DNA of 64,000 nucleotides from Plantactinospora soyae (GTDB taxonomy: Bacteria; Actinomycetota; Actinomycetes; Mycobacteriales; Micromonosporaceae): assembly GCF_014874095.1 (NCBI RefSeq), contig NZ_JADBEB010000001.1:6820001-6884000 (forward strand), in the 5' to 3' direction. Made by a program: the position numbers and the translations under genes. Shown here one piece after another: positions 48,252 to 55,970 of this stretch. The notes below the pieces were generated by a model. That model did no database searches and had not been told where the DNA came from. It saw nothing but the letters and a program-made list of their open reading frames with translations. Position 1 is the stretch's first letter. Every line of letters begins with the position of its first letter.

Positions 48252-48528
48252 GCCCGGCCGCCGGTGGCGGCCCGGATCCCCGCCGGCCACCATCAGCGCT
48301 GACGCGGAACACAGGAAGACGACCATGAGTCTCGGTAGGTCTCGAGCTTTGTGACCGCGAGAGAAACACCGGGACGCCCGTGCCGTCGCCGACGCCAACG
48401 GCCCCACGTCACCCGCCCGCCTGGCCTCGCCGCTCGGCGTTGTTCTGCGTTGATGACTACGGGCGGCCCATCCGCGGCGCCGTGCAGAGGTACGTCCGGA
48501 TAGCTGGTTGGAACCCCCGGTGCCGGCG

Positions 48529-48996
48529 TCATTCCGCTACGCGGCCGTAGCTGGCGCGACCTTCGGCAACCTGGCGCGCCTGCCGCTCGCGCCACCGCTT
48601 CTGCGCGTCGCCGTTGCAGCGTCGGCAGACCTTGCGATAGCGGCCGGTACGGGTATCGATCTCACGGTCGTGTCCATTGCGGCACCGAGGTTGCTGCTTG
48701 CGGCTACGACAGTTCTCGGCGTGACTGACCTGACGCAGGTGGGTCGGCTCGATACAGTCCGGTACACCACAAACATGGTCGACTTCCAACTCGGGATCGT
48801 AGTCGCCGACGAAGGCGACGTATGCGGCGATGTGGGCCCAGGCCCGACCCGCGACCTTCTGGTGTACGCCTCGCTGGCTACCGTAACCGCGTACGACGAG
48901 GCAGCCGTCTTCCACGCGCGCCGAGCGGTCCAGCAAGTAGGTCCGGAGCGTTTCCTCCGTGAAATGGCGGGACAAGCCTCTGATCTGGGAGAGCAC
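48529..48996 (-). CDS. HNH endonuclease
   Basis: A 155-residue nuclease. The HNH site reads VDHVCGVPDCIEPTHLRQVS, with DH as the metal/general-base residues, N-type spacing through CIEPTHL, and zinc-type cysteines CGVPDC. A further Cys/His set, CRNGHDREIDTRTG then VCRRCNGDAQKRW, is typical of phage and mobile HNH proteins. Start GTG 48996, without a good ribosome site. It is divergent from the tyrosine recombinase gene and may have entered with it. The region 48252-48528 before it holds no real gene, only a ribosome site followed by a nine-codon frame at about 48325. Confidence 0.8.
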   Translation of the reverse strand: MLSQIRGLSRHFTEETLRTYLLDRSARVEDGCLVVRGYGSQRGVHQKVAGRAWAHIAAYVAFVGDYDPELEVDHVCGVPDCIEPTHLRQVSHAENCRSRKQQPRCRNGHDREIDTRTGRYRKVCRRCNGDAQKRWRERQARQVAEGRASYGRVAE

Positions 48997-49143
48997 GTCC
49001 GGAGGATAGCGGCCACCTCCGATACTCCCCGTGGTCGGCGGCGATACCCCGGTTGCCTGACCCGGCCGACGGTCACCCGACGGCGGCGTTCTGCCGGGCG
49101 CGCCTCTGTACGAATCCGTACGTCAGCTGAGAGTCTTCCTCAC

Positions 49144-50172
49144 ATGCCGTCTTCCGAAGTGGTGCGCGGCAGGTCGAACAGTCCCGCGCTGACAGTCCCG
49201 GGGTCCGCCGATTTCACCGAAGCCTGGCTGGACAACCGGCGGCTGTCCGAGTACACCCGCGTCGCGTACCGGCGGGACATCGCCGGCTGGCTGAGCTGGT
49301 GCCAGAGCCGCAACCTCGATCCGCTGCGGGCCACGTTCATCGATGTCAACGCGTACGCCCGGCAGTTGGAGGCGACGCTGGGGGTTCGTAGCGGCCGCCC
49401 GCTCACCCCGGCCACCGTCGCCCGCCGCCTCTCCGCCTTGTCCAGCTGGTACGACTTCCTGGTCAAGCTGCACGCTGTCGACGCCAATCCGGTGGCTGCC
49501 GCCGACCGCCCGCGGGTCGACCGAGACCACTCCGCCACCATCGGGTTGACCCCCGACGAGGTCGATGCGCTGCTGGCCGCAGCCGAGGCCGACACCGGAC
49601 CGACCGCCGTCCGGAACCGGGCCACCATCAGCCTGCTGGCCGATCTGGGACTGCGGGTCGGGGAGTTGATCTCGCTGAACCTGACCGACCTCGGCACCGA
49701 GCGTGGGCACCGCAGCATCCGCTTCGTCGGCAAGGGCGGCAAGGTCCGTCGCCGCGCCCTCACCTCCGGCACCGCGTACGCACTGGACGCCTATCTGGCC
49801 GCCCGGGCCGCCGCCCAAGGGCTGAGCGTGCCGGAGTTGAGCGGTCCGCTGCTGGTCTCCGGGACCGGTGCGCGGCTGGATCGGAACGCGGTGTTCCGGC
49901 TGGTCCGCCGTCTCGCCCGAGTAGCCGGCATCCACGCCTGGGCGAGGCTGTCGCCGCACTCGCTGCGGCACGCCTTCGCCACCACCGCCCGCGCCGAAGG
50001 GGTGTCCCTGGAGGACGTGCAGGACGCGATGGGACACGCGGACCCGCGCACGACCCGCCGCTACGACCGAGACCGGCACAACCTAGACCGCGATCCTGCA
50101 TACGTCATCTGGGCGGCCCGGGCCCGCCAACGCGGGCGACGGAACGGGATCGGCGAGGCGAACGTCTCTTGA
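49144..50172 (+). CDS. Tyrosine recombinase (XerC/D-like integrase)
   Basis: A 342-residue site-specific recombinase. The N-terminal SAM-like core-binding domain (about 20-125) includes FTEAWLDNRRLSEYTRVAYR. The catalytic domain has the full set R171 (GLRVGEL), K197 (GKGGKVRR), H272 and R275 (SPHSLRHAFATTA), H298 (AMGHADPRTT) and nucleophile Y307 (RRYDRDR), so it should be active. ATG 49144 is used; upstream codons in the frame are antisense to the HNH gene. No att-like direct repeats were identified nearby, so its own element boundaries are unknown. Confidence 0.9.
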   Translation: MPSSEVVRGRSNSPALTVPGSADFTEAWLDNRRLSEYTRVAYRRDIAGWLSWCQSRNLDPLRATFIDVNAYARQLEATLGVRSGRPLTPATVARRLSALSSWYDFLVKLHAVDANPVAAADRPRVDRDHSATIGLTPDEVDALLAAAEADTGPTAVRNRATISLLADLGLRVGELISLNLTDLGTERGHRSIRFVGKGGKVRRRALTSGTAYALDAYLAARAAAQGLSVPELSGPLLVSGTGARLDRNAVFRLVRRLARVAGIHAWARLSPHSLRHAFATTARAEGVSLEDVQDAMGHADPRTTRRYDRDRHNLDRDPAYVIWAARARQRGRRNGIGEANVS

Positions 50173-50261
50173 GGGGTCGTTGACGCCGTAGCGGAGGTAG
50201 CCGGCGAGTTCGGGACACCGGCCCGTGAACTGCGTGCGCGGCTGCGGTACCTGGCGGTCGG

Positions 50262-51203
50262 TCAGGCCAACCCGTGGGTAGGCAGGTCGAGAAGGTCACG
50301 GGCGCCCTGCCGGAGCAGGGCCGCGGCGACAGAGGTCCCGAGGGTGATCGGGTCCGCCGCCCATTCGTGCACGTCGAGCACGGTCTTGCCGTCGAGGCTG
50401 ATCACCCTCGCCCGCAGGCTGAGCCGCCCGTCGGGCTCGGTGCGGGCGAGCGCAGCAATCGGTGAGTGACAGTTGCCCTGCAGGATGTGCAGCATGGTCC
50501 GCTCGGCCACGGTCTCCTGTCCGGTCCGCAGGTCGCTGAGGCTCGCGGCCAGGTCACGGGTGCTGGTGTCGTCGTCGCGGCATTGCAGGACCAGGGTTCC
50601 GGAGCCGACGGCCGGGACCATCGTGTCGACGTCGATCGGGTGGGTGATCCGCTCGGCCTGCCCGATCCGTTGCAGGCCGGAGACCGCGAGCAACAGCGCG
50701 TCGTACGTCTCGCCAGCGTCGAGCTTGGCCAGCCGGCTGTTCGCGTTGCCGCGGATGGCCACCGGCACCAGGTGCGGCCAGTGCAGGGCCAGCTGCGCGA
50801 CCCGCCGGACCGCAGAGGTACCGATCCGGGTGCCGGCGGGCAGCTGCTCGATGCGCAGTCCGCCCGGGTGTACGAGGCAGTCCCGGACGTCGTCGCGGGT
50901 GAGGTAGGCGGCCATCACCGTGCCTGCCGGTGCCGGCCGGTCCCCGGGTACGTCCTTGACGCAGTGCACCACCAGATCAACGTCCCCGGCGACCAGGGCA
51001 GCGTCCACCTCCTTGGTGAACGCCCCCTTGCCACCCAGTGCGGCCAGGTCGCCGAGCCACCGGTCCCCGCTGGTCGACATCGACATCACGTCCACGGTGA
51101 CCTCGGGGTGCCGGTCGGCGAGCATCCCGCGGACCCGCTCGACCTGGGCCAGCGCCATCGGGGAGTTGCGGGTACCGATACGCAGGAGGCGGGAGTCGGA
51201 CAT
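50262..51203 (-). CDS. hemC: Hydroxymethylbilane synthase-like protein (divergent, solitary)
   Basis: A 313-residue porphobilinogen deaminase homologue, joining four porphobilinogens into hydroxymethylbilane. Start is [20 protein letters not shown]; the active-site aspartate is D84 in [11 protein letters not shown]; the dipyrromethane-cofactor cysteine is C245 in [32 protein letters not shown] is the substrate-binding loop. It departs from housekeeping HemC at several normally invariant spots (HCVKD for HSxKD, SAVRR for SSxRR, GNANSR for GNVxTR). No other haem gene is nearby. It may be a second HemC used by a specialised pathway, or a transferred copy. Confidence 0.82.
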   Translation of the reverse strand: MSDSRLLRIGTRNSPMALAQVERVRGMLADRHPEVTVDVMSMSTSGDRWLGDLAALGGKGAFTKEVDAALVAGDVDLVVHCVKDVPGDRPAPAGTVMAAYLTRDDVRDCLVHPGGLRIEQLPAGTRIGTSAVRRVAQLALHWPHLVPVAIRGNANSRLAKLDAGETYDALLLAVSGLQRIGQAERITHPIDVDTMVPAVGSGTLVLQCRDDDTSTRDLAASLSDLRTGQETVAERTMLHILQGNCHSPIAALARTEPDGRLSLRARVISLDGKTVLDVHEWAADPITLGTSVAAALLRQGARDLLDLPTHGLA

Positions 51204-51602
51204 ACCGGCGAGGGTAGTCCGCTAGATACGGGCGTTGACGACCAGGTCGGATGCCCACCTCATGACCGGTGATCGTGGACGCGATCTTGTACGTCGTACG
51301 GCGGCGGGTGTTCCTGGCGGCAACTGCCGGTGGACTTCCCACCCTGGCCGGACCGCGTACTGGCACTTCACCGTTTCGAGCGGCGGGGTGTGACCGATCG
51401 GATCCTGGGGTACGAGCCGTCGCTATTTCACTCATCCGGGTTCCACCCTGGAGGCCAGGATAATCCAGTTGCGTCCGATGGGCGCCTCGGCTACGGTCCC
51501 GCTTCATTATCGAGTATGGAAGAGGTGTTTTGGTGCGTGTCAACGGAGTTTGCCCACGCTCGGTCCAATCCATTCGTACGACTTTAGTTAGGAATCACAG
51601 AT
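51204..51602. other. Gap without a supported gene
   Basis: About 400 bp between hemC and the methyltransferase gene. The last 70 bp are lower in GC and hold the ribosome site AGGA at 51590-51593 for the TTG start that follows. No known RNA or repeat recognised. Confidence 0.4.
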
Positions 51603-52343
51603 TTGGATCTGCCACGTAGTTTCACCATCCGGGAGAGCAGTCACCGGCTCCTGAACCCCATCACGCCGGAGAAGCTCGCCACGTTCGGACGCGCAATCGG
51701 ACTGCGTACCGACATGTCGGTGCTGGATCTGTGCTGCGGTAAGGGTGAGATGCTGTCCACTTGGGCCCGTGACCACGGGACAACGGGGACTGGTGTCGAC
51801 ATCAGCACGGTGTTCCTCAGTGCGGCTCGCGAGCGCGCCGCCGAATTGGCTGTCGCGAACCGCGTAACGTTCGTCCACGGCGATGCCTCGACCTATGTCT
51901 CGACCGAGCAGGTTGACGTAGCGGCCTGCATCGGGGCGACATGGATCGGCAGGGGCGTTACCGGCACCGTTGCGCTGCTTGCGCGCGCCCTCCGGCCGGG
52001 GGGACTGATGCTCATCGGGGAGCCGTTCTGGCGGGCCGAACCGCCCGACAAGGAGGCGATCCCGACGCACCACGCCCAAGCAAACTATGAAACCTTGCCA
52101 GGGCTCGTGAGGCTCTTCGGAAGCCTCGGGTACGACCTCGTCGAGATGGTGCTCGCCGATGAGGACAGCTGGGACCGGTACCGGGCCGCGCAGTGGTTCA
52201 ATATCCGAAACTGGCTCGACGCGAACCCGGATGATGAGCTCGCCGCCGAGCTTCGGGACGAACTCACCCAGGCGCCGCTGGACTACATTCACCACGAGCG
52301 ACACCTACTCGGCTGGGGTGTCTTCGCGTTGAAAAAACGCTGA
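51603..52343 (+). CDS. Class I SAM-dependent methyltransferase
   Basis: A 246-residue methyltransferase. Motif I is VLDLCCGKGEMLSTWARDHG, motif II GTGVDISTVFLSAAR, and the post-motif segment VAACIGATWIGRG, with ALRPGGLMLIGEPFW as motif V. The end (YIHHERHLLGWGVFALKKR) is typical of uncharacterised small-molecule methyltransferases. Start TTG 51603 has AGGA 9 nt upstream. GC content and codon use are slightly lower than in the core genes, suggesting acquisition. Substrate unknown. Confidence 0.82.
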   Translation: MDLPRSFTIRESSHRLLNPITPEKLATFGRAIGLRTDMSVLDLCCGKGEMLSTWARDHGTTGTGVDISTVFLSAARERAAELAVANRVTFVHGDASTYVSTEQVDVAACIGATWIGRGVTGTVALLARALRPGGLMLIGEPFWRAEPPDKEAIPTHHAQANYETLPGLVRLFGSLGYDLVEMVLADEDSWDRYRAAQWFNIRNWLDANPDDELAAELRDELTQAPLDYIHHERHLLGWGVFALKKR

Positions 52344-52463
52344 TTGAGTCGGTGCCGGCCCAACCGCAACCGGGAGGGCCGGCACCGGCTAGCAACGCAA
52401 CGTCGCGAACCTATCGGGAGCCTTACGACGTCGGCGCAGGCGTGGCCCTGGTCCTCATCGCTA

Positions 52464-53097
52464 TCAATGCAGATCCGCGTGAAACTCATGGTGATGCTCG
52501 GGGCAGACGAACAGCCGGAGCTCGCCGAATTGTCCCACATTCGCGCCCACGATGTCGTCGCTGGCGATGGTGAAGAGCAGTACCATCGCGCTACCGCAGA
52601 CGCCACAGGAAAAGGTGTACGAGTCGTGCAGGTGCCAGGTGGGCCAGCGGCTAGTTATCTTGATCGTCCCGCCGCGCCGGCTCGGGTGGGGCTGCCAGGA
52701 TGTCGCCGATGTCAGCAGTGTGGCGCCATCGCAGCTCGATGGTCGGGCTGCCCTCCGCCTGGTTCCGGGGCGGATCCCAATGGCTGGTCGGACACCAGAG
52801 GATTTGCAGGAGGTCGAGACCCTCCGGCCACCAGGGGCCCGGCACGTCCCTGGCGAAGATTTGCGCGACCGGCACCATCGCGACCGCCGGGAGTCCCGAT
52901 GGCTCGTCCTCGTCCGGTACGGAGCAGGTCGGCCATGGGTCCTCCCGTGGCCAGAGCAGCGGACCGCCGAGAGAACTGTCGTGGATCCCAGGGGCGCCCG
53001 GCTCCGCGTCGAGACAGGCAGCTTGCCTGCCGTACGGGGCGAGCTCCGGCATGGCGCTGAGAATCTCGCCGACCGGAGGGCGCTGGGGACGTGGCAA
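52464..53097 (-). pseudogene. Frameshifted DUF1963-like protein
   Basis: From TTG 53097 (AGGAG 7 nt upstream) the frame encodes LGGPLLWPREDPWPTCSVPD, VPVAQIFARDVPGPWWPEG and LQILWCPTSHWDP, the features of DUF1963/YwqG-like proteins. The frame stops near 52651. One base later in register, RWPTWHLHDSYTFSCGVCGS and LRLFVCPEHHHEFHADLH continue the protein, with its C-terminal CxxC and CxxH, to TGA 52464. A +1 shift near 52655 therefore separates two parts of one gene of about 210 codons. It is a recent pseudogene or a sequencing error. Its leader overlaps the left Tn3-like inverted repeat. Confidence 0.65.
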
Positions 53098-53111
53098 CGG
53101 ACAGCTCCTAC

Positions 53112-53150
53112 GGGGCCGCCCGTAGTTTCCAGACCAAAAACAACGGTAAG
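53112..53150 (+). repeat. Left terminal inverted repeat of a Tn3-like segment
   Basis: Begins GGGG and ends ACGGTAAG pointing inward, the hallmarks of Tn3-family 38-bp ends. Bases 53116-53150 are a perfect inverted match to 54750-54784. Confidence 0.7.
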
Positions 53151-53264
53151 CAGTTGATCTAGGCCCGCACCTGGGGGTGACTACCTCGGGACGGCTGGGT
53201 TGCCGGACGCCGTTTCGGCGTTTCCGTGATCCCGCTACGTGGGACGGGAGGTCAGCGCCGGTGT

Positions 53265-53405
53265 CGGCGGTGGTGCTCGTCGTTCTCGGCGGTGATGCGT
53301 GCGGAGGTCTTCTCACCGAGCCGGACGTAGATGCCCAGAGTGGCGAGGTGCCGGTGGCGGGACTTGGCCTGTAGTTCGGTGGCGCTGCGCGCGCGGGTTG
53401 ATCAC
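53265..53405 (-). pseudogene. C-terminal scrap of a probable tyrosine recombinase
   Basis: On the minus strand a frame of about 45 codons reads SATELQAKSRHRHLATLGIY then VRLGEKTSARITAEND. It resembles the end of transposon tyrosine recombinases, with H-x(2)-L-A-T-L-x-x-Y spacing. A stop codon lies just upstream in frame, so the rest of the gene is gone. The family assignment is tentative. Confidence 0.3.
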
Positions 53406-53435
53406 AGGTACCGGTGACCGCACACCTGGAACTTG

Positions 53436-53942
53436 CTAGAGGCCGAGTTGCACCGGCCGGCCCGGAGTTCCCGCTGTAAGCAGCGATGTTAAGGGTGTGG
53501 TGAGGTCACGGGGCGAGAACAGCTCAGGCCCCGTATGGCCGGCGATCTCCGAGAGCTGCCACCAGCGGAATGCGGCCAGGTTCTCCTCTGCAGCGAGTTG
53601 GGCGTCCGTCAGGTCGCCGCGGGGCTGGAAGTTGTTCGCGCGGATGAGGAAGTAGTCGTTGATGATGCCGCCGGAGGCCCGCGGATGGTCGGCGGCCGAG
53701 ATTTCCTGGTGCCAGATGTGCGGTGGATCGGTGGTGATCGCCAGACCGGTCTCCTCACGCAGTTCACGGCGCAGAGCCGTCAGCGGGTCCTCGCCGGGTT
53801 CGATACCGCCGCCTGGCGTCGCCCAAACGGCCTTCGCTTGCTCTGGTACCGCCGGGTGAGGAAAGTCGAACCGGCAGAGCAGGATGCGGTCGTCCTCATC
53901 AAGGATGATCGCGCGGACGGCGCGGCGCAGGTTCGGCGTCAT
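53436..53942 (-). CDS. NUDIX hydrolase
   Basis: A 168-residue NUDIX protein. The Nudix box G-x(5)-E-x(7)-REUxEExGU is present as GGIEPGEDPLTALRRELREE with TGLAI following, at about residues 50-72. VRAIILDEDDRILLCRFDFP is the first strand pair. The C-terminal part (RWWQLSEIAGHTGPELFSPR) is the usual lid. ATG 53942 is preferred; an upstream in-frame start at 53999 would add 19 unrelated residues. The substrate is a nucleoside diphosphate derivative of unknown type. It lies inside the Tn3-like segment, downstream of the second NUDIX gene. Confidence 0.87.
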   Translation of the reverse strand: MTPNLRRAVRAIILDEDDRILLCRFDFPHPAVPEQAKAVWATPGGGIEPGEDPLTALRRELREETGLAITTDPPHIWHQEISAADHPRASGGIINDYFLIRANNFQPRGDLTDAQLAAEENLAAFRWWQLSEIAGHTGPELFSPRDLTTPLTSLLTAGTPGRPVQLGL

Positions 53943-54096
53943 GGCGCATCGGACGCGGTAGCGAGGCTGATGATGATCGGCACCGCCGCAGACTATCAAC
54001 CGAGAGATCGAGCGGTGACTCTGAAACGAGGGATCTCGGCTGAGACAATCGCTTGGACCGCGGCGGCCGGATCCGCCGATGACGGCGCGTTGACGG

Positions 54097-54711
54097 TCAG
54101 GCGCGAGCGCCCCGCATAGCTTCCATCAACGCCGTGCCTACGGGCTCGTGGGCGAGCGGAGGCAACTCCTCCGGCCGGAACCAACGGATCTCGTCATGTT
54201 CATCGGGAGCGGCGTTTGTCGGTGTCCCCTCCCACTCGCCGACGATCCAGGCGCTGAAGCGCACGGATTCCTCTGCGCGGCCTATCTCCAGCCAGCACAG
54301 GTGGATCGCTGAGCCGGTTGTTATCTGCACGCCCAGTTCCTCATGCATCTCCCTGGCGAGCGCAGCCAGCTCTGTCTCGCCTGCCTCGATGTGTCCGCCG
54401 GGCAGATCCCATACGTTCGGGTAGACATGGCGGTTCGGACTTCGGTGGACGAGCAGGACCCGACCTTCGCGAACCAACGCCGCGGTAACGATCTCGTGCA
54501 TGGGTGGAGATTCTGGCATGCCCATCCGACCATGGGCGTCCGCGACCGCCAGGAGCCGCTGCGACAGCCGGCCCACTGCGGCGTCCGGCGCCAACGGCAC
54601 CTCATCGGGCACGAACCCGAGCCACGGCAGCGTGCACAGCTGGACCGCCACACCCAGCACGTTGCGACCAGTGCGGAACTGACGCACGAACGCCTCGTCC
54701 GCACCGGTCAA
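54097..54711 (-). CDS. NUDIX hydrolase joined in frame to a transposase N-terminal fragment
   Basis: The 204-residue frame has two parts. Residues about 1-55 (TGADEAFVRQFRTGRNVLGV, then VQLCTLPWLGFVPDEVPLAP) are a piece of a DUF4158 Tn3-family transposase; homologous sequence (LIRYFTLTG) continues upstream to the TIR. From about residue 71 (MHEIVTAALVREGRVLLVHR) it is a NUDIX hydrolase with Nudix box GGHIEAGETELAALAREMHE and ELGV. The enzyme may start at one of the Met codons at 54525, 54519 or 54501, or be made as a fusion. No clear ribosome site decides. The transposon joint thus supplied the gene's 5' end or promoter. Confidence 0.75.
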   Translation of the reverse strand: MTGADEAFVRQFRTGRNVLGVAVQLCTLPWLGFVPDEVPLAPDAAVGRLSQRLLAVADAHGRMGMPESPPMHEIVTAALVREGRVLLVHRSPNRHVYPNVWDLPGGHIEAGETELAALAREMHEELGVQITTGSAIHLCWLEIGRAEESVRFSAWIVGEWEGTPTNAAPDEHDEIRWFRPEELPPLAHEPVGTALMEAMRGARA

Positions 54712-54749
54712 CGTGAAGTACCGGATCAGAGCTTGATCAGCCCTCAGTT

Positions 54750-54785
54750 CTTACCGTTGTTTTTGGTCTGGAAACTACGGGCGGG
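54750..54785 (-). repeat. Right terminal inverted repeat of the Tn3-like segment
   Basis: Exact reverse complement of 53116-53150 over 35 bp; the inner end is CTTACCGT. The outer few bases differ from the left end (CCC instead of GGGGC). It directly abuts the transposase-derived coding remnant. Confidence 0.7.
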
Positions 54786-54847
54786 CCTACGGGCGGCGAA
54801 ACGACGACCGCACCATACAGCCGCCATCGTCGCCGCTGTTCTCCGTC

Positions 54848-55046
54848 CTACTCATCCGGGTCCCCGGCTATAAGCAGGTCGAAGAGACGTCGATCGCCGT
54901 CGAGCTTCAGGGAGTCAACCGGAATACGATCGTAGAAGGCGAGGACCAGCTCACTGGCCGTACTCTGGGCGGAGGCGTCCGCCGTATCCGGGTCCTTACC
55001 GGAAGCGGTGGCGGGCGTGGGGAGGCGGGCAGTCCGTGCGCCGGCG
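54848..55046 (-). pseudogene. Truncated copy of the maleylpyruvate-isomerase-like gene 3' end
   Basis: The minus strand encodes ARTARLPTPATASGKDPDTA, then TASELVLAFYDRIPVDSLKL and DGDRRLFDLLIAGDPDE, ending TAG at 54848. It aligns along its length with the last about 60 codons of the complete gene at 41008-41784. The 5' part is missing, so this is a fragment. It may mark a duplication or rearrangement joined to the Tn3-like segment 60 bp away. Confidence 0.75.
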
Positions 55047-55093
55047 TGTCACGGACCAAAGATCGCGCGCGACGCCGTGCCGGTGGCCAAGGA

Positions 55094-55837
55094 TTAGCGG
55101 TCGGTCGGGATGCGGTAGACGGATACGTGGGATCGCGTCTCGGCGGTGAACTCCGTGCCGCGCCAGTCCGCGTGCCTGGTCTCCAGCTCGAATCCGGCCA
55201 ACTGCGCCATCAGGTCCAACTCCGCCGGCCAGATGTAGCGGTGCGGGGTGCGAAACAGCTGAGCTTGCCTGCCCTCACCGAACCCGAAGTTGTACGAAAC
55301 GACGTGCTGGCGTAGCACGTCATAGGTGTCCAGGCCGATGTGATCAGATCCGGAGTGCCAGACCACGGCCTGTTGACCCGGTGGGAGCTTGCGTAGCTCG
55401 GGCACCCACAGTTCGACCACGAACCGGCCGCCGGGTGCCAGGTGGCGGGCGGCGTTACGAAAGCATGCGACCTGCTCAGCCTGGGAGAGCAGGTTCGCGA
55501 TCGCATTGAAGACGAGGAAGACGAGCGTGTACCTCCCCGGGACGGTGGTGGTCGCCATGTCTCCCACGACTACCGGGATCGTCGCCTCGTCCGCCTTCGT
55601 ACGCAGTTGGTCGACCATCGGACGGGACAGCTCGATGCCGCTGACGGGCACTCCGCGCTCGGCCAGCGGGACGGCTACCCGGCCCGTTCCGATCGCGAAC
55701 TCCAGGGCGCTGCCGTCGCCGGCGAGTTCGGCGAGGCGGTCCACGGTCGGCCCCAGCACCTCCGGTGCGAACATGCCGGTACCCGGCGTGTCGTACTGCT
55801 GAGCGGCGTCGACGTCCCAGATTTCCTCCTGCTGCAT
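55094..55837 (-). CDS. Class I SAM-dependent methyltransferase
   Basis: A 247-residue methyltransferase. Motif I is ALEFAIGTGRVAVPLAERG, followed by VSGIELSRPMVDQLRTKA, the motif IV region YTLVFLVFNAIANLLSQ and motif V AARHLAPGGRFVVELWVPEL. The N-terminus QEEIWDVDAAQQYDTPGTGM matches a common actinobacterial group. ATG 55837 is chosen; the longer frame from 55894 adds non-family sequence. Substrate unknown. It is preceded by the ECF sigma/CU044_5270 pair on the same strand but 133 bp away, so co-transcription is uncertain. Confidence 0.85.
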   Translation of the reverse strand: MQQEEIWDVDAAQQYDTPGTGMFAPEVLGPTVDRLAELAGDGSALEFAIGTGRVAVPLAERGVPVSGIELSRPMVDQLRTKADEATIPVVVGDMATTTVPGRYTLVFLVFNAIANLLSQAEQVACFRNAARHLAPGGRFVVELWVPELRKLPPGQQAVVWHSGSDHIGLDTYDVLRQHVVSYNFGFGEGRQAQLFRTPHRYIWPAELDLMAQLAGFELETRHADWRGTEFTAETRSHVSVYRIPTDR

Positions 55838-55970
55838 GCCCGCGATGCTCGTCGTGGGCGTACACGTTGTCCAACGGTTTGCCGTCGTGGGCACGCTGCT
55901 CGGGGTAGGACCGCCGGCCCTGCGTCCGGTCCGGCCAGTGCTGACGCGCCTGACCGGACCGGCGTGGGTC

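Larger units (their letters stand above)
53112..54785. mobile_element. Tn3-derived non-autonomous segment carrying two NUDIX genes
   Basis: A 1.67-kb segment bounded by 35-bp perfect inverted repeats with Tn3-like inner ends. Inside lie a C-terminal recombinase scrap, two NUDIX hydrolase genes and, directly inside the right repeat, the N-terminus of a DUF4158 transposase. CCTAC occurs outside both ends (53107-53111 and 54786-54790), but the right copy is part of a short tandem repeat, so a target duplication is not certain. With no full transposase it could only move in trans. Confidence 0.6.

Noticed and set aside
53107-54790. CCTAC on both sides of the Tn3-like segment as a 5-bp target duplication
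   Set aside because: The right copy is part of a tandem CTACGGGCGG repeat that includes the terminal repeat itself, so chance cannot be excluded.
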